Assembly: GCA_937877715.1 (NCBI GenBank)
Contig: CALEHW010000014.1
Span: 39,574-103,573 of the forward strand
Length of the DNA: 64,000 bases
Direction of reading: 5' to 3'
DNA from: an uncultured Methylophaga sp.
GTDB lineage: Bacteria > Pseudomonadota > Gammaproteobacteria > GCF-002020875
Part shown: in pieces, positions 8,980-17,462 of the stretch
How positions within the stretch are numbered: position 1 is the first letter of the stretch
How the letters are laid out: each line of letters begins with the position of its first letter
The notes under the pieces: model-generated
What the model saw: the letters and a program-made list of their open reading frames with translations, nothing else
What the model was told of the DNA's origin: nothing
The model's database searches: none
Made by a program: the position numbers and the translations under genes

Positions 8980-9993
8980 TCAACAAATTCTTGGTAGCTG
9001 CTCACCAGCAAGCCAATCAATGACGCGACTGCCACCCAGCACTGTCTCCATCTGTACAAACTTATAAGGATCCTCAACCACCTCCCCAATAATGGCTGCA
9101 TTGCTGCCCAGTGGGTGTTTCTGCATTAGTGAGAGCAGGGCAGGGGCATCATCCGGGTGAGAGATACAGATTAACTTTCCCTCATTAGCAACGTAGAGTG
9201 GATCGAGCCCCAATAGTTCACATGCAGCACTGACGGCTGAATTGATGGGGATAGAGCTCTCCCTGATTTGCATTCCTACGCTGGATTGTTGTGCCAGCTC
9301 ATTCAGTGTGGTCGCCACCCCTCCTCGGGTTGGGTCACGTAGACAGTGGATCTCGGGCACAGCCTTCACCATCTCCTCTATCATTTCATGAAGGGCGGCT
9401 GAGTCAGACTGGATGGTGGTTTCAAACTCCAGATTCTCTCGGCTTGAGAGGATGGCAATACCGTGGTCACCAATGTTTCCGCTAATAATGATCGCATCAC
9501 CCGGAGCCGCTCTATCCCCTGAGATGTTAACCCCCTCGGGAATCATCCCGACCGCGGTAGTGGTGATGAAAACCCCATCACCCTTACCACGCTCTACCAC
9601 TTTGGTGTCTCCGGTAATGATTGGCACCCTGGCCGTTGCAGAGGCCTCGGCCATCGATTTTACAATTCGCTCCAGATCAACCAGTGGAAAACCCTCCTCA
9701 ATGATAAAACCGGCAGAGAGGTATAGAGGTTGTGCCCCTGACATCGATACATCATTGAGTGTCCCGTGGACAGATAGTGAGCCAATATCACCACCAGAAA
9801 AGAAGAGGGGGGAGATCACATGGCCATCTGTACTGATCGACATGCGCCCCTTGGATATGGAGAATGAGGCCTGGTCGTTGCCCTGCCGCAGCAGATCATT
9901 GTCAAAGTAGTGGATAAAGAGTTCATCGATAAGCTGGGCCATGGCTCGTCCGCCACTACCATGTGTCATATCGATCGTATTGCTTCTTATCAT
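8980..9993 (-). CDS. hypE: HypE, hydrogenase cyanide-ligand dehydratase
   Basis: HypE receives the carbamoyl group from HypF and dehydrates it in an ATP-dependent reaction to a thiocyanate on its C-terminal cysteine. The HypC-HypD complex then transfers CN to iron. The product is about 337 residues of the AIR-synthase/PurM fold, with DMTHGSGGRAM at the N-terminus and GDTKVVERGKGDG in the ATP-binding region. It carries the required C-terminal signature LPRIC ending exactly at the stop codon. The ORF track begins at a TTG at 9999. I prefer ATG at 9993 because it overlaps the stop of the upstream membrane-protein gene as ATGA, the same coupling used elsewhere in this operon. Confidence 0.96.
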   Translation of the reverse strand: MIRSNTIDMTHGSGGRAMAQLIDELFIHYFDNDLLRQGNDQASFSISKGRMSISTDGHVISPLFFSGGDIGSLSVHGTLNDVSMSGAQPLYLSAGFIIEEGFPLVDLERIVKSMAEASATARVPIITGDTKVVERGKGDGVFITTTAVGMIPEGVNISGDRAAPGDAIIISGNIGDHGIAILSSRENLEFETTIQSDSAALHEMIEEMVKAVPEIHCLRDPTRGGVATTLNELAQQSSVGMQIRESSIPINSAVSAACELLGLDPLYVANEGKLICISHPDDAPALLSLMQKHPLGSNAAIIGEVVEDPYKFVQMETVLGGSRVIDWLAGEQLPRIC

Positions 9994-10406
9994 TCCCAAA
10001 AAATATAGCTGCTTCCCAGAAGCGCGGTGGCAATGCTGATATCTACAATGGCTATACTAATAAGGTAGCTGTAATTGCCATAAGACATGGTTGACAGGGT
10101 GGCTCCAGCAATGATCATAAGGGCTAAAAATATAAAGAATCTTGGCCTGTAAAATTGCCAGATCCTGGGCTCTGCCAATGAATTTATTCTATCCAAGTTT
10201 CTCTCACAATTATTGATGAAGATATATCGTGCCTTCAATATTCCAAGTGATATTCCACCAGCGGCAGCTATCCATATCCACCCCTGTTCCGAGGAGAGAT
10301 GATTTGCCTCAATCAAGAGGATTCCACCCTTTAATGCCAACACGACACCCCCTGTATACCATGTGAGAGCGGCTAAAATCTTAAGAATATCTTTGGTTAC
10401 TATCAT
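9990..10406 (-). CDS. Unknown four-helix membrane protein inside the hyp operon
   Basis: I do not recognise this 138-residue protein. Four hydrophobic segments are visible (about residues 8-30, 40-58, 88-108 and 112-134). Between the second and third is a polar loop, NNCERNLDRINSLAEPR, with a positively charged, Arg/Asn-rich character. It has no signal peptide and no metal-binding cluster. Its ATG overlaps the hypD stop (ATGA), and its own stop overlaps the hypE start (ATGA), so it is translated in lockstep with two essential maturation factors. The context suggests a function in hydrogenase maturation or localisation, such as a membrane anchor or a nickel-related or assembly factor. That is inference only. 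Confidence 0.8.
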   Translation of the reverse strand: MIVTKDILKILAALTWYTGGVVLALKGGILLIEANHLSSEQGWIWIAAAGGISLGILKARYIFINNCERNLDRINSLAEPRIWQFYRPRFFIFLALMIIAGATLSTMSYGNYSYLISIAIVDISIATALLGSSYIFWE

Positions 10407-11542
10407 TCTGGAGCCCTGTCTCCCTGGCGAAAACGGCCATAACTCCAGTATGCGGCACAGGCCCCCTCGGAGGAGACCATACAGGATCCCATCGGGTTTT
10501 CGGGGGTGCAGAGAGTGCCAAACAGTTTGCAGTCACTGGGTTGTTTGGCGCCGCGGAGAATTGATGGGCATTCGCAACCCTTGATATCCGGGGAGTCTAT
10601 CTGCGGAATGGTGAATCGTCTCTCACTATCAAACTTGGCATACTGCTTCCTGATCTGCAGAGCGCTGTAGGGAACATCTCCCAGCCCCCTCCATTCAAAT
10701 AGTTGCCGCAGCTCAAACACCTCAGCCACCAGGGCCTGCGCCTTTTGGTTCCCCTCCCGGGTTACGATACGACTATATTCATTCTCAACCTCATATCTCC
10801 CCTCATTGAGTTGCTGAACCAGCATTAGGGTTGACTGCATTACATCCAGTGGCTCAAAACCGGCAATGACTACGGGTCGCTGGAACTCCTCGGCAAAGAA
10901 TTCATAGGGACGACTACCAATGATGGCACTGACATGGGAGGGGCCAAAAAAACCATCAATGGAGACTGTTCCAATCTCCCGTACCTCAGGTGACTGGAGT
11001 ATGCTCTGAATGGCAGCGGGGGTCAGAACATGGTTGGAGAAGACGGTGAAGTTATTTAGTCCCTCGGCTGCAGCCTGTTGGATGGCAACCGCAGTAGGTG
11101 GAGTTGTGGTCTCGAACCCGATGGCAAAGAAGACAACCTCACGTTCGGGGTTTTCCCGGGCAATTCGCAGTGCATCTTGTGTGGAGTAGACCATACGCAC
11201 ATCGCCACCGGCAGCCTTGACCCTGAGAAGGCTTTTACGCTCAGTGGCAGGAACACGCAATAGATCACCGTAGCTGCAGAGGATGATATTCTCATTTTCC
11301 AGCAGATGGATTGCCTGATCAATTCGTCCTGTAGGCAATACACAGACAGGGCATCCGGGACCATGAATAAAATTGATGTTGCCGGGCAACAGGTCATGAA
11401 TTCCATAACGAAAGATGGCGTGTGTGTGGCCACCACAGAACTCCATCAGGTTGTATTGTCTGTTTGGATCGGAGGCATGTGCTATCTTTTCTGCCAGTTT
11501 TCTGGCTAGTTTGCCGGAGCGGAATTCATCTACATATTTCAT
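10403..11542 (-). CDS. hypD: HypD, Fe(CN)2CO assembly scaffold
   Basis: HypD is a [4Fe-4S] protein that, with HypC, holds the iron while CN and CO ligands are attached. It is 379 residues long. Visible signatures are CGGHTHAIFRYGIHDLLP and HGPGCPVCVLP near residues 35-75, the central GFETTTPPTA, and the C-terminal Cys-rich iron-sulfur region with CECPSILRG, CKLFGTLC and GSCMVSSEGAC. Its ATG overlaps the end of hypC by 4 nt, and its stop overlaps the unknown membrane-protein gene by 4 nt. Full length and all key cysteines appear intact. Confidence 0.97.
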   Translation of the reverse strand: MKYVDEFRSGKLARKLAEKIAHASDPNRQYNLMEFCGGHTHAIFRYGIHDLLPGNINFIHGPGCPVCVLPTGRIDQAIHLLENENIILCSYGDLLRVPATERKSLLRVKAAGGDVRMVYSTQDALRIARENPEREVVFFAIGFETTTPPTAVAIQQAAAEGLNNFTVFSNHVLTPAAIQSILQSPEVREIGTVSIDGFFGPSHVSAIIGSRPYEFFAEEFQRPVVIAGFEPLDVMQSTLMLVQQLNEGRYEVENEYSRIVTREGNQKAQALVAEVFELRQLFEWRGLGDVPYSALQIRKQYAKFDSERRFTIPQIDSPDIKGCECPSILRGAKQPSDCKLFGTLCTPENPMGSCMVSSEGACAAYWSYGRFRQGDRAPE

Positions 11543-11769
11543 GAAGTTTTACCCATATCCATCTCGGCAAATAGAGCCAGGGTGCGTTTGGCTTCACTCT
11601 CACTAACTTTGCTCAGTGCATACCCAACATGGAGTAGTACATAATCCCCAATGGTCACATCATCAACCAAGGCAAGGGAGATCTCTTTTTGAATCCCATC
11701 CAGAGAGACGGTTGCTGTCTTGTTGTTAGTGGCAATCTTGGTTATCTGAACCGGCAGGGCAAGGCACAT
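11539..11769 (-). CDS. hypC: HypC, hydrogenase assembly chaperone
   Basis: A small OB-like chaperone that partners HypD and delivers the Fe(CN)2CO unit to the large-subunit precursor. It is 76 residues long and starts with the invariant MCLALPVQI, whose Cys2 is the essential ligand after removal of Met1. The remainder matches the family (GDYVLLHVGYALSKV). It is overlapped 4 nt by hypD and follows hypB by 18 nt. Only one hypC-type gene is visible, consistent with one hydrogenase served by this operon. Confidence 0.96.
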   Translation of the reverse strand: MCLALPVQITKIATNNKTATVSLDGIQKEISLALVDDVTIGDYVLLHVGYALSKVSESEAKRTLALFAEMDMGKTS

Positions 11770-11787
11770 AACTTATTCAGTGGCTCC

Positions 11788-12591
11788 TTAATGCTGGTGC
11801 GGCCTGTTCTCTGATTGTGAAGTGTGGCCCCTGTTGTGGTCACCACTACGATACTGCTTCAGTGCACTGCGAAGCCACTGAACCCACTGCTCTATCTGGT
11901 CCCCATCTCTGGATGAGAGCGCGATGACCTCAGCAGGGTTTGAAAGTTGGCGTAGGTTCTGCTCCGCATGGTCTGGATCAAAATCGTCCAGGTGTGGCAG
12001 CAGATCGGTCTTGGTTAGCAACATCAGATCTGTGGTGCGGAAGATCACAGGATATTTGGCCGGTTTGTCATCCCCCTCCGTTACTGATAGCAGGGTGATA
12101 TTGAGGTGTTGTCCCAGATCGAAGCTGGCAGGACAGACCAGGTTGCCTATGTTCTCAATAAACAGAATGTCCAACCCCTCAATAGATATATGGTGGAGCG
12201 CATCATGAACCATATGGGCATCGAGGTGGCATGCACTTCCGGTAGATATTTGGTAGGCGGGAACCCCTTTCTGGCGTATACGATTGGCATCATTTTCGGT
12301 CTCCAGGTCTCCCTCGATCACACCAATCTGTAGTACATCCCCCAAGGCATCAATTGTTGCCTCCAGCAGTGCTGTCTTACCAGAGCCGGGCGAGGACATC
12401 AAATTTATAGTCAATACCTGATGACGGTCAAGATGTTCCCGATTATGTATTGCCTGATGGTTATTTTCGTGGAGCAGATTCTGCAGGACCTCAACCGTCT
12501 CACTACCACTATCGGTATGAGCAAGTTCCCCATCCTGCGTAACCAGATGTTCATTACCCGGCGTGATGTTGCATCCACAGCTATTGCACAT
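11788..12591 (-). CDS. hypB: HypB, nickel-handling GTPase
   Basis: HypB is the GTPase that, with HypA, inserts nickel into the hydrogenase large subunit. The ORF track extends 67 codons too far upstream. The true start is ATG at 12591, giving MCNSCGCN, the high-affinity N-terminal nickel site. It is preceded by GGAGAGA and sits 4 nt after the hypA stop. The 267-residue product has a P-loop SSPGSGKT, the switch region IEGDLET, the metal site GSACHLDAHMV, and the guanine motif TKTDLL. A C-terminal tail with several His residues (ending RPHQH) and a His-rich linker (residues about 45-65) may store nickel. Confidence 0.96.
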   Translation of the reverse strand: MCNSCGCNITPGNEHLVTQDGELAHTDSGSETVEVLQNLLHENNHQAIHNREHLDRHQVLTINLMSSPGSGKTALLEATIDALGDVLQIGVIEGDLETENDANRIRQKGVPAYQISTGSACHLDAHMVHDALHHISIEGLDILFIENIGNLVCPASFDLGQHLNITLLSVTEGDDKPAKYPVIFRTTDLMLLTKTDLLPHLDDFDPDHAEQNLRQLSNPAEVIALSSRDGDQIEQWVQWLRSALKQYRSGDHNRGHTSQSENRPHQH

Positions 12592-12595
12592 AACT

Positions 12596-12940
12596 CTATC
12601 TCTCCAGTTCAATGCTGCGTAGCAGCATCTCATCTCCACTGATAAGTTTTGTTCTCCACTCTCCACAGTGGCCACATACCAGTTTGCTTGTGGTTGCCTC
12701 GCTCTGCCGGTCACAGCTATCACACTGGATGATAATCGGCATTTCCTCAATGTCCAGTTCCGCAGAGGATGCAATGGTGTCGGCACTGGCAATGCCCCAG
12801 CTACTTTGTAGTAGTGAGATCTCTACCCCTGACAGAGCCCCAACCTGTAGATGTACTACGGTAACAGAGTGGGCATCGCGCTGTTTGGCAATATCCTCCA
12901 CCTGAGAGAGTATGGAACGACAGATGGAGAGCTCATGCAT
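12596..12940 (-). CDS. hypA: HypA, nickel metallochaperone
   Basis: HypA binds Ni(II) at its N-terminus and a structural zinc, and acts with HypB in nickel insertion. The 114-residue product begins MHELSICRS, with the conserved MHE nickel site. It carries two CX2C pairs (CDSC and CGHC, residues about 74-93) for zinc. It is the first gene of the hyp operon and is divergent from the HupE-like/hyd genes; only about 86 bp separate the two start codons, so the promoters must lie back to back. I could not identify a convincing promoter or FNR/sigma-54 site in that space. Confidence 0.96.
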   Translation of the reverse strand: MHELSICRSILSQVEDIAKQRDAHSVTVVHLQVGALSGVEISLLQSSWGIASADTIASSAELDIEEMPIIIQCDSCDRQSEATTSKLVCGHCGEWRTKLISGDEMLLRSIELER

Positions 12941-13026
12941 GGATTATCTTCAATAGAGGCGGACATTGCTGCTGGATCATGAATTTGTTGAACTTATCAC
13001 GGTTTAGGGTAATCTATCAGGGAAAT

Positions 13027-13401
13027 ATGGCGAATCTATTATTTACAGGTTGTTTATCTCTTGCTCTGCTATTGTCAGCGGCGGCAGATGCTCATACAGG
13101 GGTTGAGCTTACAAACAGATTTATGGATGGGTTGACCCACCCAGTTACCGGAATTGACCATCTGCTGCTGGCTCTTCTGGTTGGGGTATGGGCATATCGA
13201 CGGGGTATAAGTATCTCTGGCCGGATTCTTGCTAACACCTTTACTTCAGCGGCTGTTTTGACCGCAGTTATTGTGCTGTCCGGGTGGCAGCCGCCTTATG
13301 CATATATCTTGGGTATGGTGTTATCAACCATCTCTCTTATGGGGTGTGGCGCCATTCTTGGCCATCTTTTCAGAACACGACACCATCGACCAGAGTACTG
13401 A
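13027..13401 (+). CDS. Short HupE/UreJ-like membrane protein
   Basis: A predicted nickel or hydrogenase accessory membrane protein of the HupE/UreJ family. The ORF track starts at 12979, but ATG at 13027 is preceded by CAGGGAAAT and opens directly into a signal-like hydrophobic segment, giving 124 residues. The family hallmark HPVTGIDHLLLALLVGVWA is clear at about residues 38-56. Two further hydrophobic helices follow, ending LGHLFRTRHHRPEY. Typical HupE proteins run to about 190-200 residues with six or more helices, so this one lacks roughly the C-terminal 40%. Only 45 nt separate it from hydB, leaving no room for the missing part. It may be a minimal variant or a degenerate copy. Confidence 0.75.
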   Translation: MANLLFTGCLSLALLLSAAADAHTGVELTNRFMDGLTHPVTGIDHLLLALLVGVWAYRRGISISGRILANTFTSAAVLTAVIVLSGWQPPYAYILGMVLSTISLMGCGAILGHLFRTRHHRPEY

Positions 13402-13446
13402 CGGGTTTTTTCTTGCAATGGTGGGGTTGAAGGATATGATCGAGCT

Positions 13447-14568
13447 ATGGGTAATGGAGATGACCCCCAATTTCTTCCTCTCACTCAGCTCGAGAGACTG
13501 CTGCGCTCCCTGCGGGATGCGGGATATGATTGTATCGGGCCACAACTGAAGGATGGGGCCATTCTCTATCAGTCACTGGAATCAATCCATGATCTGCCAC
13601 ATGGCTTATCCGATCTACAATCACCGGGCAGCTATCGTCTGACCGAGAACCAAGGGGGCCGTCTCTTCGACTGGGCTAATGGCCCTAGCTCTCTTAAGCC
13701 GCTTATCTTTCCTCCCCATGAAAATCTCTGGAGAGCCAATAAGGGGTCCGATGGGGGAATTGAGTTTAGTTCCTATACACCAGATATCGCTCCGCTTGCA
13801 GTTCTGGGGGTGCGGGCATGTGATCTTGCGGCGATGGAGAGGATGGATCACCATTTTCTGCGCCCCGAAAAACAGGACCCCTGGTACAGAAAGAGGAGGG
13901 AAAGCCTTCTGCTGATTGTGGTCAACTGTAGTCACCCCTCCGACAATTGTTTCTGTACATCGACTGGAACCGGACCAGAGTCACGCAGCGGTTATGACCT
14001 TAGACTCCATGAGCTGGACGATGGCTTTCTGATCGATGCCGCAACCGATAGGGGGGAGGAGATACTTCAGAAGCTGGAGCTGTCTCCAGCCGCTCAACAG
14101 ATGGTTGAGGAGGCGAAGGAGGAGTTGGAGAGGGCTGCTACCGTACAGGGGCAGGCAGTTGCAGTAGATGATTTTCGCCCCATCTTTTCCGGCCGTGAGG
14201 ATGACCCAATATGGGAACGTATAGCAGAACGCTGCCTTGGTTGTGGAAACTGTACTGCGGTCTGCCCCACCTGTTTCTGTCACCGTGAGGAGAAGATTCC
14301 AACGCTGAGCCTGGATAGTAGCACCCACCAACGAGTGTGGGACTCCTGTTTCACTGCGGAGCACAGCATGCTCCATGGACAGCCGGTACGTAGAGAGATT
14401 CGTGAGCGTTATCGTCAATGGCTGACTCACAAATTGGCAGGGTGGCATGACCAGTTCGGGGAGAGTGGGTGTGTGGGTTGTGGCCGTTGTATTACCTGGT
14501 GTCCGGTAGGGATCAACCTGGTTGCTGAGTCAGCGGCATTTGCAGTTCCGGAAGAGGGAGTGGAGTGA
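13447..14568 (+). CDS. hydB: [NiFe] hydrogenase beta subunit, iron-sulfur protein (group 3b type)
   Basis: This electron-transfer subunit of a cytosolic NAD(P)-linked hydrogenase passes electrons between the small subunit and the flavoprotein. It is 373 residues long. The N-terminal two-thirds matches the HydB/sulfhydrogenase-beta family (VLGVRACDLAAMERMD, near residue 120). The C-terminus carries two cluster-binding motifs, CLGCGNCTAVCPTCFC (about residue 265) and CVGCGRCITWCPVG (about residue 345). It begins 45 nt after the HupE-like gene, and its end overlaps hydG as TGATG. The order hydB-hydG-hydD-hydA is that of the Pyrococcus soluble hydrogenase I operon, which supports the group 3b call. 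Confidence 0.92.
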   Translation: MGNGDDPQFLPLTQLERLLRSLRDAGYDCIGPQLKDGAILYQSLESIHDLPHGLSDLQSPGSYRLTENQGGRLFDWANGPSSLKPLIFPPHENLWRANKGSDGGIEFSSYTPDIAPLAVLGVRACDLAAMERMDHHFLRPEKQDPWYRKRRESLLLIVVNCSHPSDNCFCTSTGTGPESRSGYDLRLHELDDGFLIDAATDRGEEILQKLELSPAAQQMVEEAKEELERAATVQGQAVAVDDFRPIFSGREDDPIWERIAERCLGCGNCTAVCPTCFCHREEKIPTLSLDSSTHQRVWDSCFTAEHSMLHGQPVRREIRERYRQWLTHKLAGWHDQFGESGCVGCGRCITWCPVGINLVAESAAFAVPEEGVE

Positions 14569-15404
14569 TGGTGTCCAGATCTGGGGTTCCAATGGAGGCG
14601 GAGATTGTCGAGCGCCTGCAGGAGAGTGAGTCAGTCTTCACCCTTCGCCTGCGTCTGCTGGATGAGCAGCAGCGGCACAACTACCGATTTGAGCCGGGAC
14701 AGTTCAATATGGTCTACCTTCATGGTGTTGGTGAGGTGGCCATCTCTATCGTATCCGATGAGAGTAACAGACATCTGCTGAACCATACCATTCGTGCGGT
14801 CGGGCGGGTAACGCGAGGGCTGGAGCAGATGCAGAAGGGGGATGTGATCGGACTGCGTGGCCCCTTTGGTCGGGGCTGGCCGATGGAGCAGGCGAGGGGG
14901 CGTGACATCGTTATTATCACCGGAGGGGTAGGATGCGCTCCGGTTGTATCTGCCCTGGCGCACATTAATCGTCGCCGAAAACATTTTGGTCGGGTAGCCA
15001 TTGTGGAGGGGGTTCGTCACCGCAGGGATCTGATCTATCCAGACCGTTTTGCACGCTGGCAGAGAATGGACGATACCCAGATACTGCTCTGTACCAGCGA
15101 GCCATCTGCCCCCTGGCCCTGGCACACGGATCGGGTGACGGAGCATCTGGGGAAGATGGATATCGACCCCTCTGGGGCATTGGTGCTACTCTGTGGTCCT
15201 GAGGGGATGATGATCTCTGCGGCAAGGGTGCTACAGGAGTTGGGTATTGATGAGTCATCAATATGGCTCAGCATGGAGCGTAACATGCAGTGTGGAGAGG
15301 GGTTTTGTGGCCACTGCCAGATTGGCAGCTATTTTGTCTGCAGGGACGGTCCGGTATTCAACTGGACGGAGATCCGCGAGCTGCTTGCGGTGAAGGGGAT
15401 CTGA
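14568..15404 (+). CDS. hydG: [NiFe] hydrogenase gamma subunit, FAD/NAD(P)-binding diaphorase
   Basis: The flavoprotein that exchanges electrons with NAD(P). It belongs to the ferredoxin-reductase/sulfite-reductase-B-like family. ATG at 14568 overlaps the hydB stop as TGATG; the ORF track uses a GTG three bases earlier. Over about 278 residues one sees an FAD-binding barrel (RFEPGQFNMVYLHGVGEVAI, residues about 40-65), the nucleotide-binding loop ITGGVGCAPVVSAL (about 118) and LLCGPEGMM (about 205). A C-terminal [2Fe-2S] motif CGEGFCGHCQIG followed by FVCRDGPVF completes it. The next gene, hydD, overlaps its stop codon. Confidence 0.93.
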   Translation: MVSRSGVPMEAEIVERLQESESVFTLRLRLLDEQQRHNYRFEPGQFNMVYLHGVGEVAISIVSDESNRHLLNHTIRAVGRVTRGLEQMQKGDVIGLRGPFGRGWPMEQARGRDIVIITGGVGCAPVVSALAHINRRRKHFGRVAIVEGVRHRRDLIYPDRFARWQRMDDTQILLCTSEPSAPWPWHTDRVTEHLGKMDIDPSGALVLLCGPEGMMISAARVLQELGIDESSIWLSMERNMQCGEGFCGHCQIGSYFVCRDGPVFNWTEIRELLAVKGI

Positions 15405-16168
15405 TGGGAAAGCCACGAATTTCAGTCCATAAGTTCAGCTCCTGTGATGGCTGTCAGCTCGCCTTTTTCAATCTGGGGGAGGATCTGATAACACTTGCCG
15501 GGCAGGTAGAGATAGTCCACTTTGCGGAGGCCGGGATGGTTGCCCCCGAGGCTGAGGTGAAGGTCGCTTTTGTGGAGGGAAGTATCTCGACACCAGATGA
15601 TCTTGAACGTATCGAGGGGATTCGTGAGCGCTCTGAGCTGTTGATTACAATAGGAGCCTGTGCCACCTCTGGTGGTATCCAGGCGCTAAGGAACATGAGG
15701 GGAAATGGGTGGAGAGAGAGCCTCTACGCATCCCCGGAATTCATCCAGACATTGGACTACTCCACCCCGATCTCGGCCCATGTCAGAGTTGACCTTGAGT
15801 TGTGGGGCTGCCCAATCAGTTCAGAGCAGATACTGCATGTTGTGAGTGATCTGTTGCGTGGGGTGGTGCCGTCCGCCAGTGATGAGACCCTGTGCCAGAG
15901 CTGCAAACGGAGCGGTGCCGTCTGCACCCTAGTCTCTGCCGGGAGGCCATGTATGGGGCCTGTGACCCGTGCCGGATGTGGGGCAGTCTGTCCACGGTTT
16001 GGGCGGGACTGCTATGGCTGTACTGGGCCAGTATCAATCCTAAACACCTCTTCCATGGTACACTGTTTTGAGGGGCTCGGGCTGTTGCCTGATGAGGTGG
16101 AGCAGCGTTTCCGAATGATTCACTCTGCCACCCCGCAGTTTCGAAAACTGGAGGAGTCAAATGGCTGA
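15404..16168 (+). CDS. hydD: [NiFe] hydrogenase small (delta) subunit
   Basis: The iron-sulfur small subunit directly partnering the catalytic subunit, homologous to the NADH dehydrogenase 20 kDa subunit (NuoB fold). The ORF track starts at 15290, inside hydG. The correct start is ATG at 15404 (TGATG overlap), giving MGKPRISVHKFSSCDGCQ and a 254-residue protein. The proximal-cluster ligands are seen in SSCDGCQ and in IGACATSGG. The C-terminal part has CQSCKRSG, GRPCMGPVTRAGCGAVCPR and RDCYGC, consistent with further clusters. There is no Tat signal, so it is cytosolic. It overlaps the start of hydA by 8 nt. Confidence 0.93.
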   Translation: MGKPRISVHKFSSCDGCQLAFFNLGEDLITLAGQVEIVHFAEAGMVAPEAEVKVAFVEGSISTPDDLERIEGIRERSELLITIGACATSGGIQALRNMRGNGWRESLYASPEFIQTLDYSTPISAHVRVDLELWGCPISSEQILHVVSDLLRGVVPSASDETLCQSCKRSGAVCTLVSAGRPCMGPVTRAGCGAVCPRFGRDCYGCTGPVSILNTSSMVHCFEGLGLLPDEVEQRFRMIHSATPQFRKLEESNG

Positions 16169-17462
16169 TTCAGATCGCACCATCCGCATTGAGGTTCCCA
16201 TTCTGGCGCGGGTTGAGGGTGAGGGGGCGCTTGATCTGGTAATCCACGGAGAGCAGATCGACTCTCTCTCCCTGAGAATTTATGAGCCACCACGTTTTTT
16301 CGAGAAGTTTCTGGAGGGGAGATCAGTTACAGAGGTGCCGGAGATGGTGGCACGGATCTGCGGGATCTGCCCGGTTGCCTACCAGATGAGTGCAGTGCAG
16401 GCGCTGGAGGGGCTGTTTGGGGTTGAGGTAACGCCATGGGTCAGGGATATGCGCCGGCTCTTCTATTGTGGAGAATGGATTCAGAGCCATAGCCTTCACA
16501 TACACCTTCTTGCCGCCCCCGATTTTCTCGGTTACGAGAGTGCCATAGCCATGGCAGGGGAGTATGGAGATGAGGTGAGAAGAGGGTTACGGCTACAGGG
16601 TCTGGGTAATCGTATTATTGCACTACTGGGGGGGCGGTCGGTCCACCCGGTTGGGGCCCGTATCGGCGGCTTTCACCATGCGCCTCCCAGTGATGAGGCG
16701 GAGAGTCTGCTAGTTGAGGTGAGAGAGGGGGTGGTGGATGCCGAAGAGCTGTTGCGCTGGTTGGTAATGCTGGATCTGCCTGACTATGAACAGGAGTTCA
16801 CCAGTGTCGCTCTCAGGAGTGGTGACCGTTATCCGATGATGGAGGGTAAGATCGTCTCTGACCATGGGTTGGAGATCCCTATATCCGATTTCGAATCACA
16901 TTTCACCGAATCTCAGGTTCCGCACTCCACCGCATTTCACTCACATCTGGATGGGAAACCATATCTGGTTGGCCCACTTGCCCGCATCAATCTCAATTTT
17001 GACCAGCTGCCACCTGCCGTTATTGCTCTGTGTGGTGAATTGGGCATCCACTTTCCCAGCAGGAATATGTTCCATAGCCTGATTGCACGTGCAGTCGAAC
17101 TCCTGGTTACCCTTCATGAGGCGGCGGATCTGCTCTCCTCCTACCAGCTGCCGGAGCGCCCATGGAGTGATTTCACTCCGCGCGAGGGGGTTGCGTTCGG
17201 GGCAACCTGCGCCCCCCGTGGAATCCTCTGGCACCGTTACCAAGTGGATGGTTCCGGAAAGGTGCTCTCTGCGACAATTGTTCCCCCAACTAGCCAGAAT
17301 CAGGCCCGTATTGAGGAGGATCTCAGGTCATCACTGGAGAGCTTTGGTCTGGAGAGGGATGAGGAGGAGATCAAGCTGTATGGAGAGAAGGTGATTCGTA
17401 ACTACGATCCTTGCATCTCCTGCGCAACCCATTTCCTCAGCCTTAAGGTAGAGAGGAGATGA
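16161..17462 (+). CDS. hydA: [NiFe] hydrogenase large (alpha) catalytic subunit, group 3b type
   Basis: The catalytic subunit that oxidises H2 or reduces protons at a Ni-Fe site. It is 433 residues long. The N-terminal signature ARVEGEGAL precedes the L1 motif RICGICP (residues about 65-72). The L2 motif DPCISCATH sits at the C-terminus, followed by nine more residues (FLSLKVERR). That extension is the expected substrate for proteolytic processing after nickel insertion. All four cysteine ligands are present. The gene overlaps hydD upstream and the endopeptidase gene downstream. Subgroup 3b is inferred from gene order, the flavoprotein partner and the absence of signal peptides. It cannot be told from sequence alone whether NADH or NADPH is preferred or whether it also reduces polysulfide. 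Confidence 0.94.
   Translation: MADSDRTIRIEVPILARVEGEGALDLVIHGEQIDSLSLRIYEPPRFFEKFLEGRSVTEVPEMVARICGICPVAYQMSAVQALEGLFGVEVTPWVRDMRRLFYCGEWIQSHSLHIHLLAAPDFLGYESAIAMAGEYGDEVRRGLRLQGLGNRIIALLGGRSVHPVGARIGGFHHAPPSDEAESLLVEVREGVVDAEELLRWLVMLDLPDYEQEFTSVALRSGDRYPMMEGKIVSDHGLEIPISDFESHFTESQVPHSTAFHSHLDGKPYLVGPLARINLNFDQLPPAVIALCGELGIHFPSRNMFHSLIARAVELLVTLHEAADLLSSYQLPERPWSDFTPREGVAFGATCAPRGILWHRYQVDGSGKVLSATIVPPTSQNQARIEEDLRSSLESFGLERDEEEIKLYGEKVIRNYDPCISCATHFLSLKVERR

Noticed and set aside
12941-13026. TTGAAC-16-TAATCT as a promoter for the HupE-like/hyd operon, or an FNR site at TTGAACTTATCAC
   Set aside because: The promoter would put the start point after or on the ribosome-binding site, and the FNR match has wrong arm symmetry.
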